Shown piece after piece: positions 1-6,611 of a DNA stretch of 6,831 nucleotides; within the stretch, counting starts at the first letter, position 1; each line of letters opens with the position of its first letter. Below the pieces are notes generated by a model. The model was given only the letters and a program-made list of their open reading frames with translations, was not told the origin of the DNA and ran no database searches. The position numbers and the translations under genes were made by a program. The stretch is from JACPRB01 sp964468745 (GTDB taxonomy: Bacteria; Planctomycetota; MHYJ01; JACPRB01): contig CAYXVY010000221.1 in NCBI GenBank assembly GCA_964468745.1, positions 1 through 6,831 of the forward strand, in the 5' to 3' direction.

Positions 1-56
1 CTCCCGACCCCGCCCGAGGATCCCCCCATCCACCTCCCCCGCCTTCCGATCCCACC

Positions 57-1124
57 TTGACACCCCGCAATTCGAGGGATACCGTTCTCCCAGTCCCAAT
101 CGTGACCAAACCACTCACTTCACCCGACGTCGCCGTCGTCATCACTTCCTTCAACGGCCGCGAAGATACCCTCGCCTGCCTGCGCTCGCTGCACCGCACC
201 CGCCAGGCACCCCATGACGTCCTGCTGATGGACGACGCGTCGACCGACGGGACGAGCGAAGCCGTGCGCGGCGAATTCCCGGACGTCCGCGTCGTCCGCA
301 ACGAGCGCAACCTCGGATACGTGCGGACCCTCAACCGCGGCATCCAGCTCGCTCGTGATGCGGACTACGTGCTTCTCCTCAACAACGACGTCACAGTCGC
401 AGACGATCTCATCGCGAACCTGGTTCGGACCGCGCAATCGGACCCTCGCATCGGCCTGTGCGGGCCGCAGATGTACTACCACGCACACCCCGACACCCTT
501 TGGGCCGCGGGAGGATGCGTCTCGCCGTGGACGGGGAGAGCAAGCCACCGCCGGCAGGGGATGTCGCACGACAACGGGGCGGCGCCCATCGATGTCGATT
601 ACGTCCCCGCCGCGGCCATGCTCGTCCGCACCTGCGCGTTCGAGCACGTCGGACTCTTCGAACCCGCCTACGAAGCCTACTTCGAGGAAGTGGATTTCTG
701 CATGCGACTGCGCCAGTCGGGCTATCGCGTCACGCACGTCCCGCAGGCACGCATCTGGCATCGCGTCTCGCGCACGATGTCGCGCGTCCACTCGCCCCAG
801 CGGCTCAAATTCTTCGGCGTGCGCAACCGGCGCTGGTGCCTGCGACGTCACGCCCCCGCCCACCATCGGCCGCTGATCGACGCGATCGACGCGATGATCA
901 CGGCGCTGCAGTTCACGTGGAACCTGGCGGCACGGTCGCCCGCCGCCGCAGCGGGGGTCTTCCGCGGCTACTGCGCCGGATGGAGCAGGATGCCGGTGGA
1001 GTCCCGCGCCGCCGCGAGTCAGCCTCACATGGTGCTGGAACGCCACGAGGCCGGCGAAACGGATTCGCGCCCGGCCTCCCTCCTGGTCAGCTCCGACGTG
1101 CACGACGGCGCCGAGGTCGGCTAA
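57..1124 (+). CDS. Family 2 glycosyltransferase (WbbL/rhamnosyltransferase-like)
   Basis: Predicted cytoplasmic or membrane-associated GT-A glycosyltransferase that transfers a sugar from a nucleotide-sugar donor, probably in polysaccharide or glycan assembly; donor and acceptor cannot be read from sequence. Numbering from TTG57: first beta strand VAVVITSFNG at 25-34, acidic pair in LLMDDASTDGT (D59/D60), DXD-equivalent LLLNND ending at D111, and the acceptor-side EEVDFCMRLRQSGY segment (E210-D213), all typical of the COG1216 branch. WCLRRHAP near 260-267 is also usual there. Residues after about 300 are Ala-rich and not conserved by eye. The start is uncertain: TTG57 and GTG102 both lack a Shine-Dalgarno sequence, and the frame is open to the window edge through a Pro-rich stretch, so the gene may begin upstream. 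It converges on the next gene with 7 nt between stops. Confidence 0.87.
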   Translation: MTPRNSRDTVLPVPIVTKPLTSPDVAVVITSFNGREDTLACLRSLHRTRQAPHDVLLMDDASTDGTSEAVRGEFPDVRVVRNERNLGYVRTLNRGIQLARDADYVLLLNNDVTVADDLIANLVRTAQSDPRIGLCGPQMYYHAHPDTLWAAGGCVSPWTGRASHRRQGMSHDNGAAPIDVDYVPAAAMLVRTCAFEHVGLFEPAYEAYFEEVDFCMRLRQSGYRVTHVPQARIWHRVSRTMSRVHSPQRLKFFGVRNRRWCLRRHAPAHHRPLIDAIDAMITALQFTWNLAARSPAAAAGVFRGYCAGWSRMPVESRAAASQPHMVLERHEAGETDSRPASLLVSSDVHDGAEVG

Positions 1125-1131
1125 CGGGACG

Positions 1132-3162
1132 TCACGCCCTCTGCGCGACGCGTCGCAGCAGCACGAACACGATCGTGTAGCAGACCGCCACGATCACCGC
1201 GAGCGCGTTGTAGCCCAGCGCCATGCTCGCGTACTCCACGATCCCGCCCGCCGTCGCCCCCAGCAGGTTCCACCCGAACAGCTGCTCCGGCAGCTGCTGG
1301 TCCCGGAACGTCACGCTGAAGATCAGGTTCGCGAAGTAGATCGCCGAGAAGGTCATCAAGCTCGCCAGGACGAAACGCAGCGTCGTCGACTCCACCGCCA
1401 GCAGGTTGTGAAGCGGATAGACGAGCGTGACAAGGCACGACGCCAGCAACAGCGCGAACGCGGCGGGAAGCACCCATCGCCCCCGCAACAGCGCCGCCGT
1501 CCAGTTCGCCGCCAGCACGAGCGCCAACACCGCCAGGAACACGAGCGACGAATTTACCCACGTCGTGCCGAAGAGCAGGCTGAACTGCACGATCGACTTC
1601 GTCTCCAAGAGGAGAAAAGCGACCCCCATGAACACGAACGCGAGCTTCGTCTCGATCGGCGCGCCGCCGCCGGTCCGCTGGAGCCACACCATCATCGCCA
1701 CGATGAGCGCCCCCAGCCCCGCCAGCGCCCACATGTAAAGCGCCGGCACGCTCCGCTCGCGCAGATACGGGAATGGCCAGTCGTCGGTCGAAATCTCGGG
1801 CGAGCCCGGCGGCAACCGCAGGGGACCCGGCCCGCGCGGCGCTACCAGCACGTACAAGTCGCCCCCCTGCGTGTTGAGGTTTTCCGGCTTGCTTCCCGTC
1901 GCCGCCAGGATCATCGCAGCGAACTTCTCCGCAAGCCACTCGCGCCGGTAATTGTTGTAGAGCAGCAAGTCGCCGTCGTCCGTCAGCAAGTCGCGCGCGC
2001 GACGGAACGAATCCTCCGTGAACAGGTAGTTTTCCAGCCGCAGCTGCGCCATCGAGCTCACCTTCACCAGCGAGTCCGTCAGCGCGAAGATGACGAGGTC
2101 GTAGCGCCGCTTCGTGCGCGTCATGAACGCGCGCGCGTCGTCGATCACGAGGTTCACGCGCTTGTCCGAGTACGGCTTCTCCGGGTGATACATCGATCCG
2201 ATCCGCGCGATCACCGGGTCGATCTCGACCGCGTCCACGTGCTCCGCGCCGTTGATCAGCGCACTTACCACGTCGTTGCCGGTGCCGGCGCCGATGACGA
2301 GCACGGTGCGATAGGGCGCCCGCCCTTCCTTCCGCCGCCGCTCGTGCGGCCACTCGTAGAAGAGCGTGCGGAGCGTCTCCTCCGTCTGCATCACCTGGTG
2401 GACGATGCCGTTGGCGTAGATGCGCCAGCGGTGTTTCGGCGGGTCGGTGTACTCGACCTTCTGGTAGGGGGACCAGTGCGCCTCGAACGCCCCCTTGAAA
2501 TCCGGATGCGCCAGCATGCTCGCGTCCTGGTGTCGCACGACGAGGACCGCCGCCGCCAGCGGCGCCAGCGCGATCCATCGCCAGCGCCATGACGTCGCGT
2601 CCGCGGCGAGGAACAACGCGGCCGCCGCGACGAACCAGGTCCACGCCGGAAGCTCCAATGCGCTCGCCCCCATGAAGGCGAGGATGCCGGCCAGCGAGCC
2701 GGCGATGTCGAACGTGTACGCGCGCAGCGGTGCGAGTTCGCGGAAGACCTTCGCCGTCCGTTGCGCGATGCACGCGAAGACGACGACGACCGCGACGAAC
2801 CAGATCGCGAACAGCCAGAGGCCCGACTGCGTCTTCTCCGGGGTGGATGTGAAATACAGCTCGCCGGCAATCTCGCCGCCGAACGCCTCGAAGCCGGGGA
2901 TCGCGGGGCGCCCGATGCCCACGAACGCGATCAGCGCCGCGAGCGCGAACGCCGCCCCCTGGTAGAGCCACTCCGACGCGCGCGGGGAGGCGTACGGATG
3001 AAGCAGGAATCCGGCGCCCATGCCGACGAACACCGCCATGAGCACGAGATTCGGGAAGTACCCGAGATTCCAGATGGTGCCGCCAAGGTAGCGGATGAGC
3101 GCGAGCTCGAGGAAGAGCGTCAGGAAGCCGAGGAGGAAGAGCTTGAGCGGGGCCCGCGTCAT
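1132..3162 (-). CDS. Polytopic membrane protein with spermidine-synthase-like SAM domain
   Basis: 676 residues. About six or seven hydrophobic segments (roughly 6-210), a soluble Rossmann domain (about 225-465), then about six or seven more segments (472-670). The soluble part has SAM motif I VLVIGAGTGND (287-297), acidic motif VEIDP (312-316), DDARAF (341-346), the strand YDLVIFALTDS (354-364) and LENYLFTEDSF (376-385), followed by TDDWPFPYLR (459-468), a pattern I recall from membrane-bound spermidine-synthase-like proteins of environmental bacteria. In true aminopropyltransferases the strand ends in an Asp pair (DSTDP-like); here the first Asp position is A360 and only D363 remains, so polyamine synthesis is doubtful. 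The substrate is unknown. The ATG is well fixed: an in-frame TAG lies five codons upstream with no alternative start between. No Shine-Dalgarno sequence is seen; a TAGAAT box lies 9 nt upstream. Confidence 0.87.
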   Translation of the reverse strand: MTRAPLKLFLLGFLTLFLELALIRYLGGTIWNLGYFPNLVLMAVFVGMGAGFLLHPYASPRASEWLYQGAAFALAALIAFVGIGRPAIPGFEAFGGEIAGELYFTSTPEKTQSGLWLFAIWFVAVVVVFACIAQRTAKVFRELAPLRAYTFDIAGSLAGILAFMGASALELPAWTWFVAAAALFLAADATSWRWRWIALAPLAAAVLVVRHQDASMLAHPDFKGAFEAHWSPYQKVEYTDPPKHRWRIYANGIVHQVMQTEETLRTLFYEWPHERRRKEGRAPYRTVLVIGAGTGNDVVSALINGAEHVDAVEIDPVIARIGSMYHPEKPYSDKRVNLVIDDARAFMTRTKRRYDLVIFALTDSLVKVSSMAQLRLENYLFTEDSFRRARDLLTDDGDLLLYNNYRREWLAEKFAAMILAATGSKPENLNTQGGDLYVLVAPRGPGPLRLPPGSPEISTDDWPFPYLRERSVPALYMWALAGLGALIVAMMVWLQRTGGGAPIETKLAFVFMGVAFLLLETKSIVQFSLLFGTTWVNSSLVFLAVLALVLAANWTAALLRGRWVLPAAFALLLASCLVTLVYPLHNLLAVESTTLRFVLASLMTFSAIYFANLIFSVTFRDQQLPEQLFGWNLLGATAGGIVEYASMALGYNALAVIVAVCYTIVFVLLRRVAQRA

Positions 3163-3171
3163 GAGCGAAGT

Positions 3172-3177
3172 ATTCTA
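3172..3177 (-). promoter_or_regulatory. Putative -10 box (TAGAAT) of a leaderless transcript for the 1132-3162 gene
   Basis: On the minus strand TAGAAT is followed by the 9-nt ACTTCGCTC and then ATG. It matches the TATAAT consensus at 5 of 6 positions. Its TAG is also the in-frame stop bounding the ORF. A transcript starting about 7 nt past the box would begin within 2-3 nt of the ATG. No convincing -35 is present at 16-18 nt. Supported by the same arrangement at the two other fixed starts in the window. Confidence 0.5.
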
Positions 3178-3218
3178 AGAGGCAGCCGCTGAAAAGTGAG
3201 CCATTTGGGACTGCGCAC

Positions 3219-3458
3219 AAATGACCTGTGCACATCCAAGACGCCAGGACTGCGAAACGGACAACATGCGATCTCATGACCGCACGGGTGTTCCCGCGCA
3301 ATGCTGAAGATCACACGCGGTCAGTCACCTTGCCGCGGCATGAGCCGAAAAAAACGCGGAGCGCGCGGAGGAAGCGCTGAGTGGCTGGGGGCGCTGAGGT
3401 CCGCCGGCGTGCGGGCGGTGCCCGCACGGGCGTCCATGCAGGACCCGATTCCGAGACG
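3219..3458 (+). repeat. Dispersed intergenic repeat, copy A (left arm of the palindrome)
   Basis: Direct-orientation homologue of 6612-6831 at a constant offset of 3393 nt. Hand alignment of 3234-3410 with 6627-6803 is gapless with 148 of 177 identities (84%). Similarity fades left of 3234 (9/15 at 3219-3233). At the right, copy A carries about 19 nt more than copy B (3409-3437 versus 6802-6811), after which both resume with related GCAG...GATTCCGA...AC segments. It is unlikely to encode protein: the frame opening at ATG 3301 reads ACG in copy B and meets TGA at 6750-6752. It contains four CGCKGAG heptamers at 3355, 3364, 3375 and 3392. Confidence 0.88.
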
Positions 3459-3625
3459 CCCGACGTGGACGGGGCCGTCTCGGAATCGGGTCCTGCGTGG
3501 ACGCACCCGCGCTGTGCGCGGGCCGGCGGACGGCACATCCTCTCCGCGCCCCGAATCCCTCTTGTCCTGCTCAGCGGGCTCTGCGTTAAGTCGGGAACAT
3601 GGCGGAACGTGACCCGCTGCGTGTG
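3312..3625. repeat. Long imperfect inverted repeat (about 314 nt) centred near 3467
   Basis: The left arm runs to 3458 and the right arm from 3476, around a 17-nt loop. The innermost 29 bp (3430-3458 with 3476-3504) pair with one mismatch. Farther out, 3353-3398 and the complement of 3542-3587 align without gaps at 32 of 46 positions. The outermost recognisable match is CACACGC at 3312-3318 against GCGTGTG at 3619-3625, with patchy matches and small gaps between. About 10 extra nt sit in the right arm near 3531-3541. It fills most of the 525-nt gap between the stop of the 3688-4782 gene and the promoter of the 1132-3162 gene. I see nothing else in 3626-3687. Confidence 0.85.
3401..3529. other. 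Cloverleaf-forming core of copy A
   Basis: Four stems can form together. The outer stem is CCGCCGGC (3401-3408) with GCCGGCGG (3522-3529). Side hairpin 1 is GTGCGGGC/GGT/GCCCGCAC (3409-3427), a perfect 8-bp stem with a 3-nt loop. The central stem is 3430-3458 with 3476-3504, 28 of 29 paired. Side hairpin 2 is CCCGCGC/TGT/GCGCGGG (3506-3522), a 7-bp stem with a 3-nt loop; its last G is shared with the outer stem. Such a fold could act as a DNA cruciform or as RNA from either strand. It is not a tRNA: there are no tRNA arms of proper size, no T-loop motif and no CCA-end geometry. Confidence 0.8.
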
Positions 3626-3687
3626 CGGCAGAGATTGTTCAACTTGTTTCCGCGCAGCGCCTTAGCCCGGCAGGGCCCCCGCCGATG

Positions 3688-4782
3688 CTATTTGCCGGTC
3701 GCCACCGGCGGGCGGAAGCCGTCCGTCGCGCGGCGCAGGAACAGGATCGCGAAGCACGTGTCGATGTGCTCCTGTCGCCAGCCGCCGTCCTTCGCCTGCT
3801 CGCCGAGGATGAGCTTCGCCCCTTCGACGTACCACTCGTGCTCGCCGAAGAGCTCGGTGCCGAAGAGCGTCCCCGCGCGTTCAATCGCGTAGAGGTAGTA
3901 ATAAAGCGGGCCGCCCGCGTTGCCGGGATTCTGCGTCACCGACCAGTGGTCGGTCATCCACTTGCGCGCGGCGACGCACCGCACATGCGTCCGTGGCTGG
4001 GCCCCCATCATGTAGAGGAGCGTCGCGAGACTCCCCATCCCGCCCGCCGTCATCGATCCCGTCGCGTCCTTGTTGAGCGCGTCGTAATGCCAGCCGCCGT
4101 CCTTGTGCTGGTCCTTCTCCCACCACTCGATCGCTTCCTTGAGCGTCTTCGGCGGCACCATGACACTCGCGTCGAATGCAGCGCGCAGTCCCATAGCCGC
4201 GTACTGCGTGTTGGAATTGTCGCCGGTGTTGCGCGGTCCGCCGCCTCCTCCGCTGGCCGCGCGCTTCTTCGCGATCGTAATCCTGGGCAGCGCCTGCGTC
4301 CCCTTCTGGGGCTTCGGCGGCTGCGCGGGGGGCTTGATGTGGTCGAGCGGAACCGGATCTCCGTAGCTCCACTGCCCGTTCGGGCACTGGTTGTCGACGA
4401 GGAACTGCGCGCACTGCGCGATCCGCCACTGGTACTTCGCCTTGTCGAGCTTCGCGAGCGCCATCGCCTGGATCGACGTGTCGTACGTCCGCTCCAGCGG
4501 CCCTTCGACGCAGTGTTTCAGGATCTGCTGGAAGCGCGGCTCGGCTTGGTCCGCCCCCGCATGTACGAGCGTGAGGAGCAGAAAGTCGTCGTAGCGGTGC
4601 ATGACCCCTTCGCGCTCGAACGGCTTCGTATCCCCCGCATCGTATCGCGCGTAAAGGTACTCGACGCCCTTCTTGACCGCCTGCTCCACGGCCTCGCGAT
4701 CCACCCTGAGGATCACGTCCTCGATCTTCGGTTCCTTCGACGCGTCCTGCAGGACGAGGAGCGCGATCAGCGCGGCGATCAT
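3688..4782 (-). CDS. Prenyltransferase/squalene-oxidase-repeat (alpha/alpha-barrel) protein, probably exported
   Basis: 364 residues resembling the repeat fold of terpene cyclases and prenyltransferase beta subunits, a type I associate with planctomycete-like genomes and usually of unknown function. Helical repeats end in QW-like motifs: QFLVDNQCPNGQWSYG (126-141), EWWEKDQHKDGGWHYD (219-234) and GEQAKDGGWRQ (327-337); other helices include NTQYAAMGLRAAF (191-203) and AGGMGSLATLLYMM (246-259). No DXDD cyclase motif or zinc-site pattern is evident, so catalysis is not supported. The N-terminus MIAALIALLVLQ looks like a short signal peptide without the usual positive residue. A Pro/Lys then Gly-rich loop (about 150-188) interrupts the repeats. 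ATG 4782 is fixed: TAG lies in frame upstream with no start codon between. It is divergent from the kinase gene, sharing a 60-nt intergenic region. Confidence 0.85.
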   Translation of the reverse strand: MIAALIALLVLQDASKEPKIEDVILRVDREAVEQAVKKGVEYLYARYDAGDTKPFEREGVMHRYDDFLLLTLVHAGADQAEPRFQQILKHCVEGPLERTYDTSIQAMALAKLDKAKYQWRIAQCAQFLVDNQCPNGQWSYGDPVPLDHIKPPAQPPKPQKGTQALPRITIAKKRAASGGGGGPRNTGDNSNTQYAAMGLRAAFDASVMVPPKTLKEAIEWWEKDQHKDGGWHYDALNKDATGSMTAGGMGSLATLLYMMGAQPRTHVRCVAARKWMTDHWSVTQNPGNAGGPLYYYLYAIERAGTLFGTELFGEHEWYVEGAKLILGEQAKDGGWRQEHIDTCFAILFLRRATDGFRPPVATGK

Positions 4783-4789
4783 TGCACCT

Positions 4790-4795
4790 ATGGTA
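4790..4795 (-). promoter_or_regulatory. Putative -10 box (TACCAT) for the 3688-4782 gene
   Basis: Minus-strand TACCAT is separated from ATG by the 7-nt AGGTGCA. AGG in this spacer is a weak Shine-Dalgarno candidate but sits only 4 nt from the ATG. No recognisable -35. The spacing suits a leaderless or near-leaderless transcript. It faces away from the kinase -10 box, with 33 nt between the two boxes, so polymerases at the two promoters would probably interfere. Confidence 0.45.
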
Positions 4796-4828
4796 CGCGG
4801 CGGCCCGTCGCGGCGCGGCGCCTCGCGC

Positions 4829-4834
4829 TACAAT
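4829..4834 (+). promoter_or_regulatory. Putative -10 box (TACAAT) for the Ser/Thr kinase gene
   Basis: TACAAT matches 5 of 6 consensus positions and is followed by the 8-nt AGTCACGA and then ATG. The in-frame TAG at 4834-4836 overlaps the box, so translation cannot start upstream and there is no space for a normal Shine-Dalgarno sequence. No -35 hexamer at 16-18 nt; that stretch is G/C-only apart from one or two bases. Confidence 0.55.
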
Positions 4835-4842
4835 AGTCACGA

Positions 4843-6600
4843 ATGCCCCCGCTGCGACCGGGCGCCGTCTTGGGCGGCAAGTACGAGATTCTCGATCCGC
4901 TCGGCGAGGGGGGCATGGCGCGCGTCTACCGCGCCCGCGACGCCTCGCTCAATCGCGAGGTGGCCATCAAACTTCTGCAGCCCGACATCGCACGCAAGCC
5001 GCGGATCATCGCCCGCCTCAAGCGCGAGGCGCGCGTGATCGCGTCGATCTCGGACCCCGGCATCGTCCGGCTGCTGGATTTCGTGGAGGGGGACGACGTC
5101 GGCCCGTTCATCGTCCTGGACTTCGTGCGCGGGCGGACGATGTTCGACATGATCCCGGACGCGTCGTGGACGCGCGACGCGCGCATGGGCGCGGTCGAGC
5201 AGGTCGCGCGGGCGATGCACGCGGTGCACGAGCGGGGCATCGTGCATCGGGACCTCAAGCCGGGAAACGTCATGATCGACGCGTCGGGCCGCGCCGTCGT
5301 CATGGATTTCGGCATTGCGCAGGTGGAGGACGCCTCCGTGCGGCTCACGCAGGAGGGCACGGCCGTCGGCACGCCCGTTTACATGGCGCCCGAACAGGTG
5401 CGGGGCGACGCCGACGGCATCGATGCGCGAACCGACGTCTACGCGATCGGCGGCATGCTGTATGAGGTCCTCACCGGCCAACCCCCATTCCGGCTCACGT
5501 CGCTTTCGGAAATCTTCGCGCAGATCCTGAACGAGATGCCGCGGCCGATCCGCTCGATCGATGCTACGCTGAGCGCGGAGTGCGAGACGGTCTGCCGGCG
5601 TGCCCTCGCGAAGTCGCGCGAGCTGCGCTATCCGAATGCGCTCGCGCTCGCGGACGACCTGGAACGGGTGCGCAGGGGAGAGGACGCGCTCGTGAGCCGG
5701 ATCGATTTGCAGACGCCGATCCCGGGCGTGACGCCGAGGCCGCACTTCAAGCACGCGGCCGTGTCGAGACGGGTGCCGTGGACACCCATCGCGATCACGC
5801 TCGCGGCAGTTGGAGCCCTCGTGGCCGCGATGTGGATCGGATGGCGCATCGGCGCGACGCAGCAGTCCCCGCCCTCGCCGATCGCGGCGACTCCGCCGCC
5901 GAACTCGACCCCTGCGCCGCCCCCGGTCCCTGCGGAGTCTCCGGAGACGTTCGCTCGGCGTGAAGTGGAAAGGCTGATCCTGCAGGACACGCGGATCGCG
6001 GCGGAGCGGCGCCTCGGCGACATGCTGAGCCGCTATCCCGGGCATGCGGAAACGCAACGCTCCGCGGAGCACTCATTTGCGGCGCTGTACATGTCGGAGT
6101 GGGTGACGGCGTGGGAGCCGACAGGGATGCCCGCGTCCGGGCCGATCTCCACCCACAACGGTGTGCTGAGAATGGAGATGCGCGATCGCGGGCAGAACGC
6201 CGTCATCGACGATGGACCCGCGGCCGCGCGGGGGATCCGTGTCGATGTGATGGTCATCGAGTCGTACGGCGATGCGGGTCCGAGCATCGCCTACGGCTTT
6301 CACGATGACCGGAATCTGCGCGTGTGGCAGTTGAGCGTCGATCGCATGAAGCTGATGGTGATGCGCGATGGCGTCGTGGACGCGCGGCAGGAGGTCCTCC
6401 TTGCCTATCCAAGCGCTCCCGACGGGCGCTGGATGGATGTCGCGATCGTGTCCGTCGTGGAGCACGCGATGTTCTTCCACAACGGCAAGCTTGTCCACGT
6501 GGGACTGTCGTCCGAGCTGCGCTTGGGCAGGCCATACGTGTTCAACACGACGAAGGCCATCGCCGAGTACCGGAAGATTCGCGTCCTGCCGGTGCGATAG
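4843..6600 (+). CDS. Membrane-anchored Hanks-type serine/threonine kinase with beta-rich C-terminal domain
   Basis: 585 residues; a receptor-like kinase phosphorylating Ser/Thr. The kinase domain (about 14-275) is complete: P-loop LGEGGMARVYRA (20-31), K43 in VAIK, E62 of helix C, HRDLKPGN (135-142, catalytic D137), DFG (155-157), activation segment GTPVYMAPE (176-184), and D198 in RTDVYAIGGMLYEVLTGQPPF. All catalytic residues are present, so it should be active. A single hydrophobic segment lies at about 313-331, then a Pro-rich linker (343-364), a charged helical stretch (368-410) and a beta-rich region (about 415-585) whose spacing of Trp, Gly and alternating hydrophobics resembles concanavalin-like/LamG or DUF1080 sandwiches. 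That last assignment is tentative; the domain would be extracytoplasmic and may sense a glycan. The ATG is fixed by the in-frame TAG three codons upstream. Downstream is repeat copy B. Confidence 0.93.
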   Translation: MPPLRPGAVLGGKYEILDPLGEGGMARVYRARDASLNREVAIKLLQPDIARKPRIIARLKREARVIASISDPGIVRLLDFVEGDDVGPFIVLDFVRGRTMFDMIPDASWTRDARMGAVEQVARAMHAVHERGIVHRDLKPGNVMIDASGRAVVMDFGIAQVEDASVRLTQEGTAVGTPVYMAPEQVRGDADGIDARTDVYAIGGMLYEVLTGQPPFRLTSLSEIFAQILNEMPRPIRSIDATLSAECETVCRRALAKSRELRYPNALALADDLERVRRGEDALVSRIDLQTPIPGVTPRPHFKHAAVSRRVPWTPIAITLAAVGALVAAMWIGWRIGATQQSPPSPIAATPPPNSTPAPPPVPAESPETFARREVERLILQDTRIAAERRLGDMLSRYPGHAETQRSAEHSFAALYMSEWVTAWEPTGMPASGPISTHNGVLRMEMRDRGQNAVIDDGPAAARGIRVDVMVIESYGDAGPSIAYGFHDDRNLRVWQLSVDRMKLMVMRDGVVDARQEVLLAYPSAPDGRWMDVAIVSVVEHAMFFHNGKLVHVGLSSELRLGRPYVFNTTKAIAEYRKIRVLPVR

Positions 6601-6611
6601 GGGGTGTGCGG

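Noticed and set aside
1125..1131. Shared bidirectional terminator between the convergent genes
   Set aside because: Only 7 nt separate the stop codons and no hairpin with a T-tract is visible nearby.
1408..2592. 394-codon plus-strand open frame
   Set aside because: It is antisense to the SAM-domain gene; the translation is dominated by Arg, Gln and His with no domain pattern.
1121..3301. 726-codon minus-strand open frame
   Set aside because: It overlaps the membrane protein gene in another frame and translates to Arg/Ala/Gly-rich low-complexity sequence, a G+C-driven artefact.
3348..3370. Intrinsic terminator on the minus strand (seven Ts at 3354-3348 after G+C-rich sequence)
   Set aside because: The stem immediately before the T run is only about 4 bp (CGCG/CTC/CGCG), the run pairs within the larger palindrome, and copy B has only three of the As. 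It might still contribute weakly to termination.
3401..3529. tRNA or tRNA-like gene, because of the cloverleaf shape
   Set aside because: Arm lengths (29-bp central stem, 3-nt side loops) and the lack of T-loop, anticodon-loop and acceptor features do not fit a tRNA.
3301..3612. Small plus-strand open frame inside the repeat (103 codons)
   Set aside because: In copy B the ATG is ACG and a TGA occurs 20 codons in (6750-6752); composition is Arg/Gly/Ser-rich as expected for random G+C-rich sequence.
3219..3625. CRISPR array or insertion sequence with transposase
   Set aside because: There are no regularly spaced identical repeats with unique spacers, and no transposase frame in or beside the element within the window.
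3599..3892. Small plus-strand open frame overlapping the 3' end of the repeat-protein gene
   Set aside because: It runs antisense into a convincingly conserved protein gene and lacks any recognisable motif.
3685..4836. 383-codon plus-strand open frame
   Set aside because: It is an exact antisense shadow of the repeat-protein gene, whose minus-strand translation has clear helical repeats.
4837..6072. 411-codon minus-strand open frame
   Set aside because: It is antisense to the kinase gene, whose kinase motifs are all intact.
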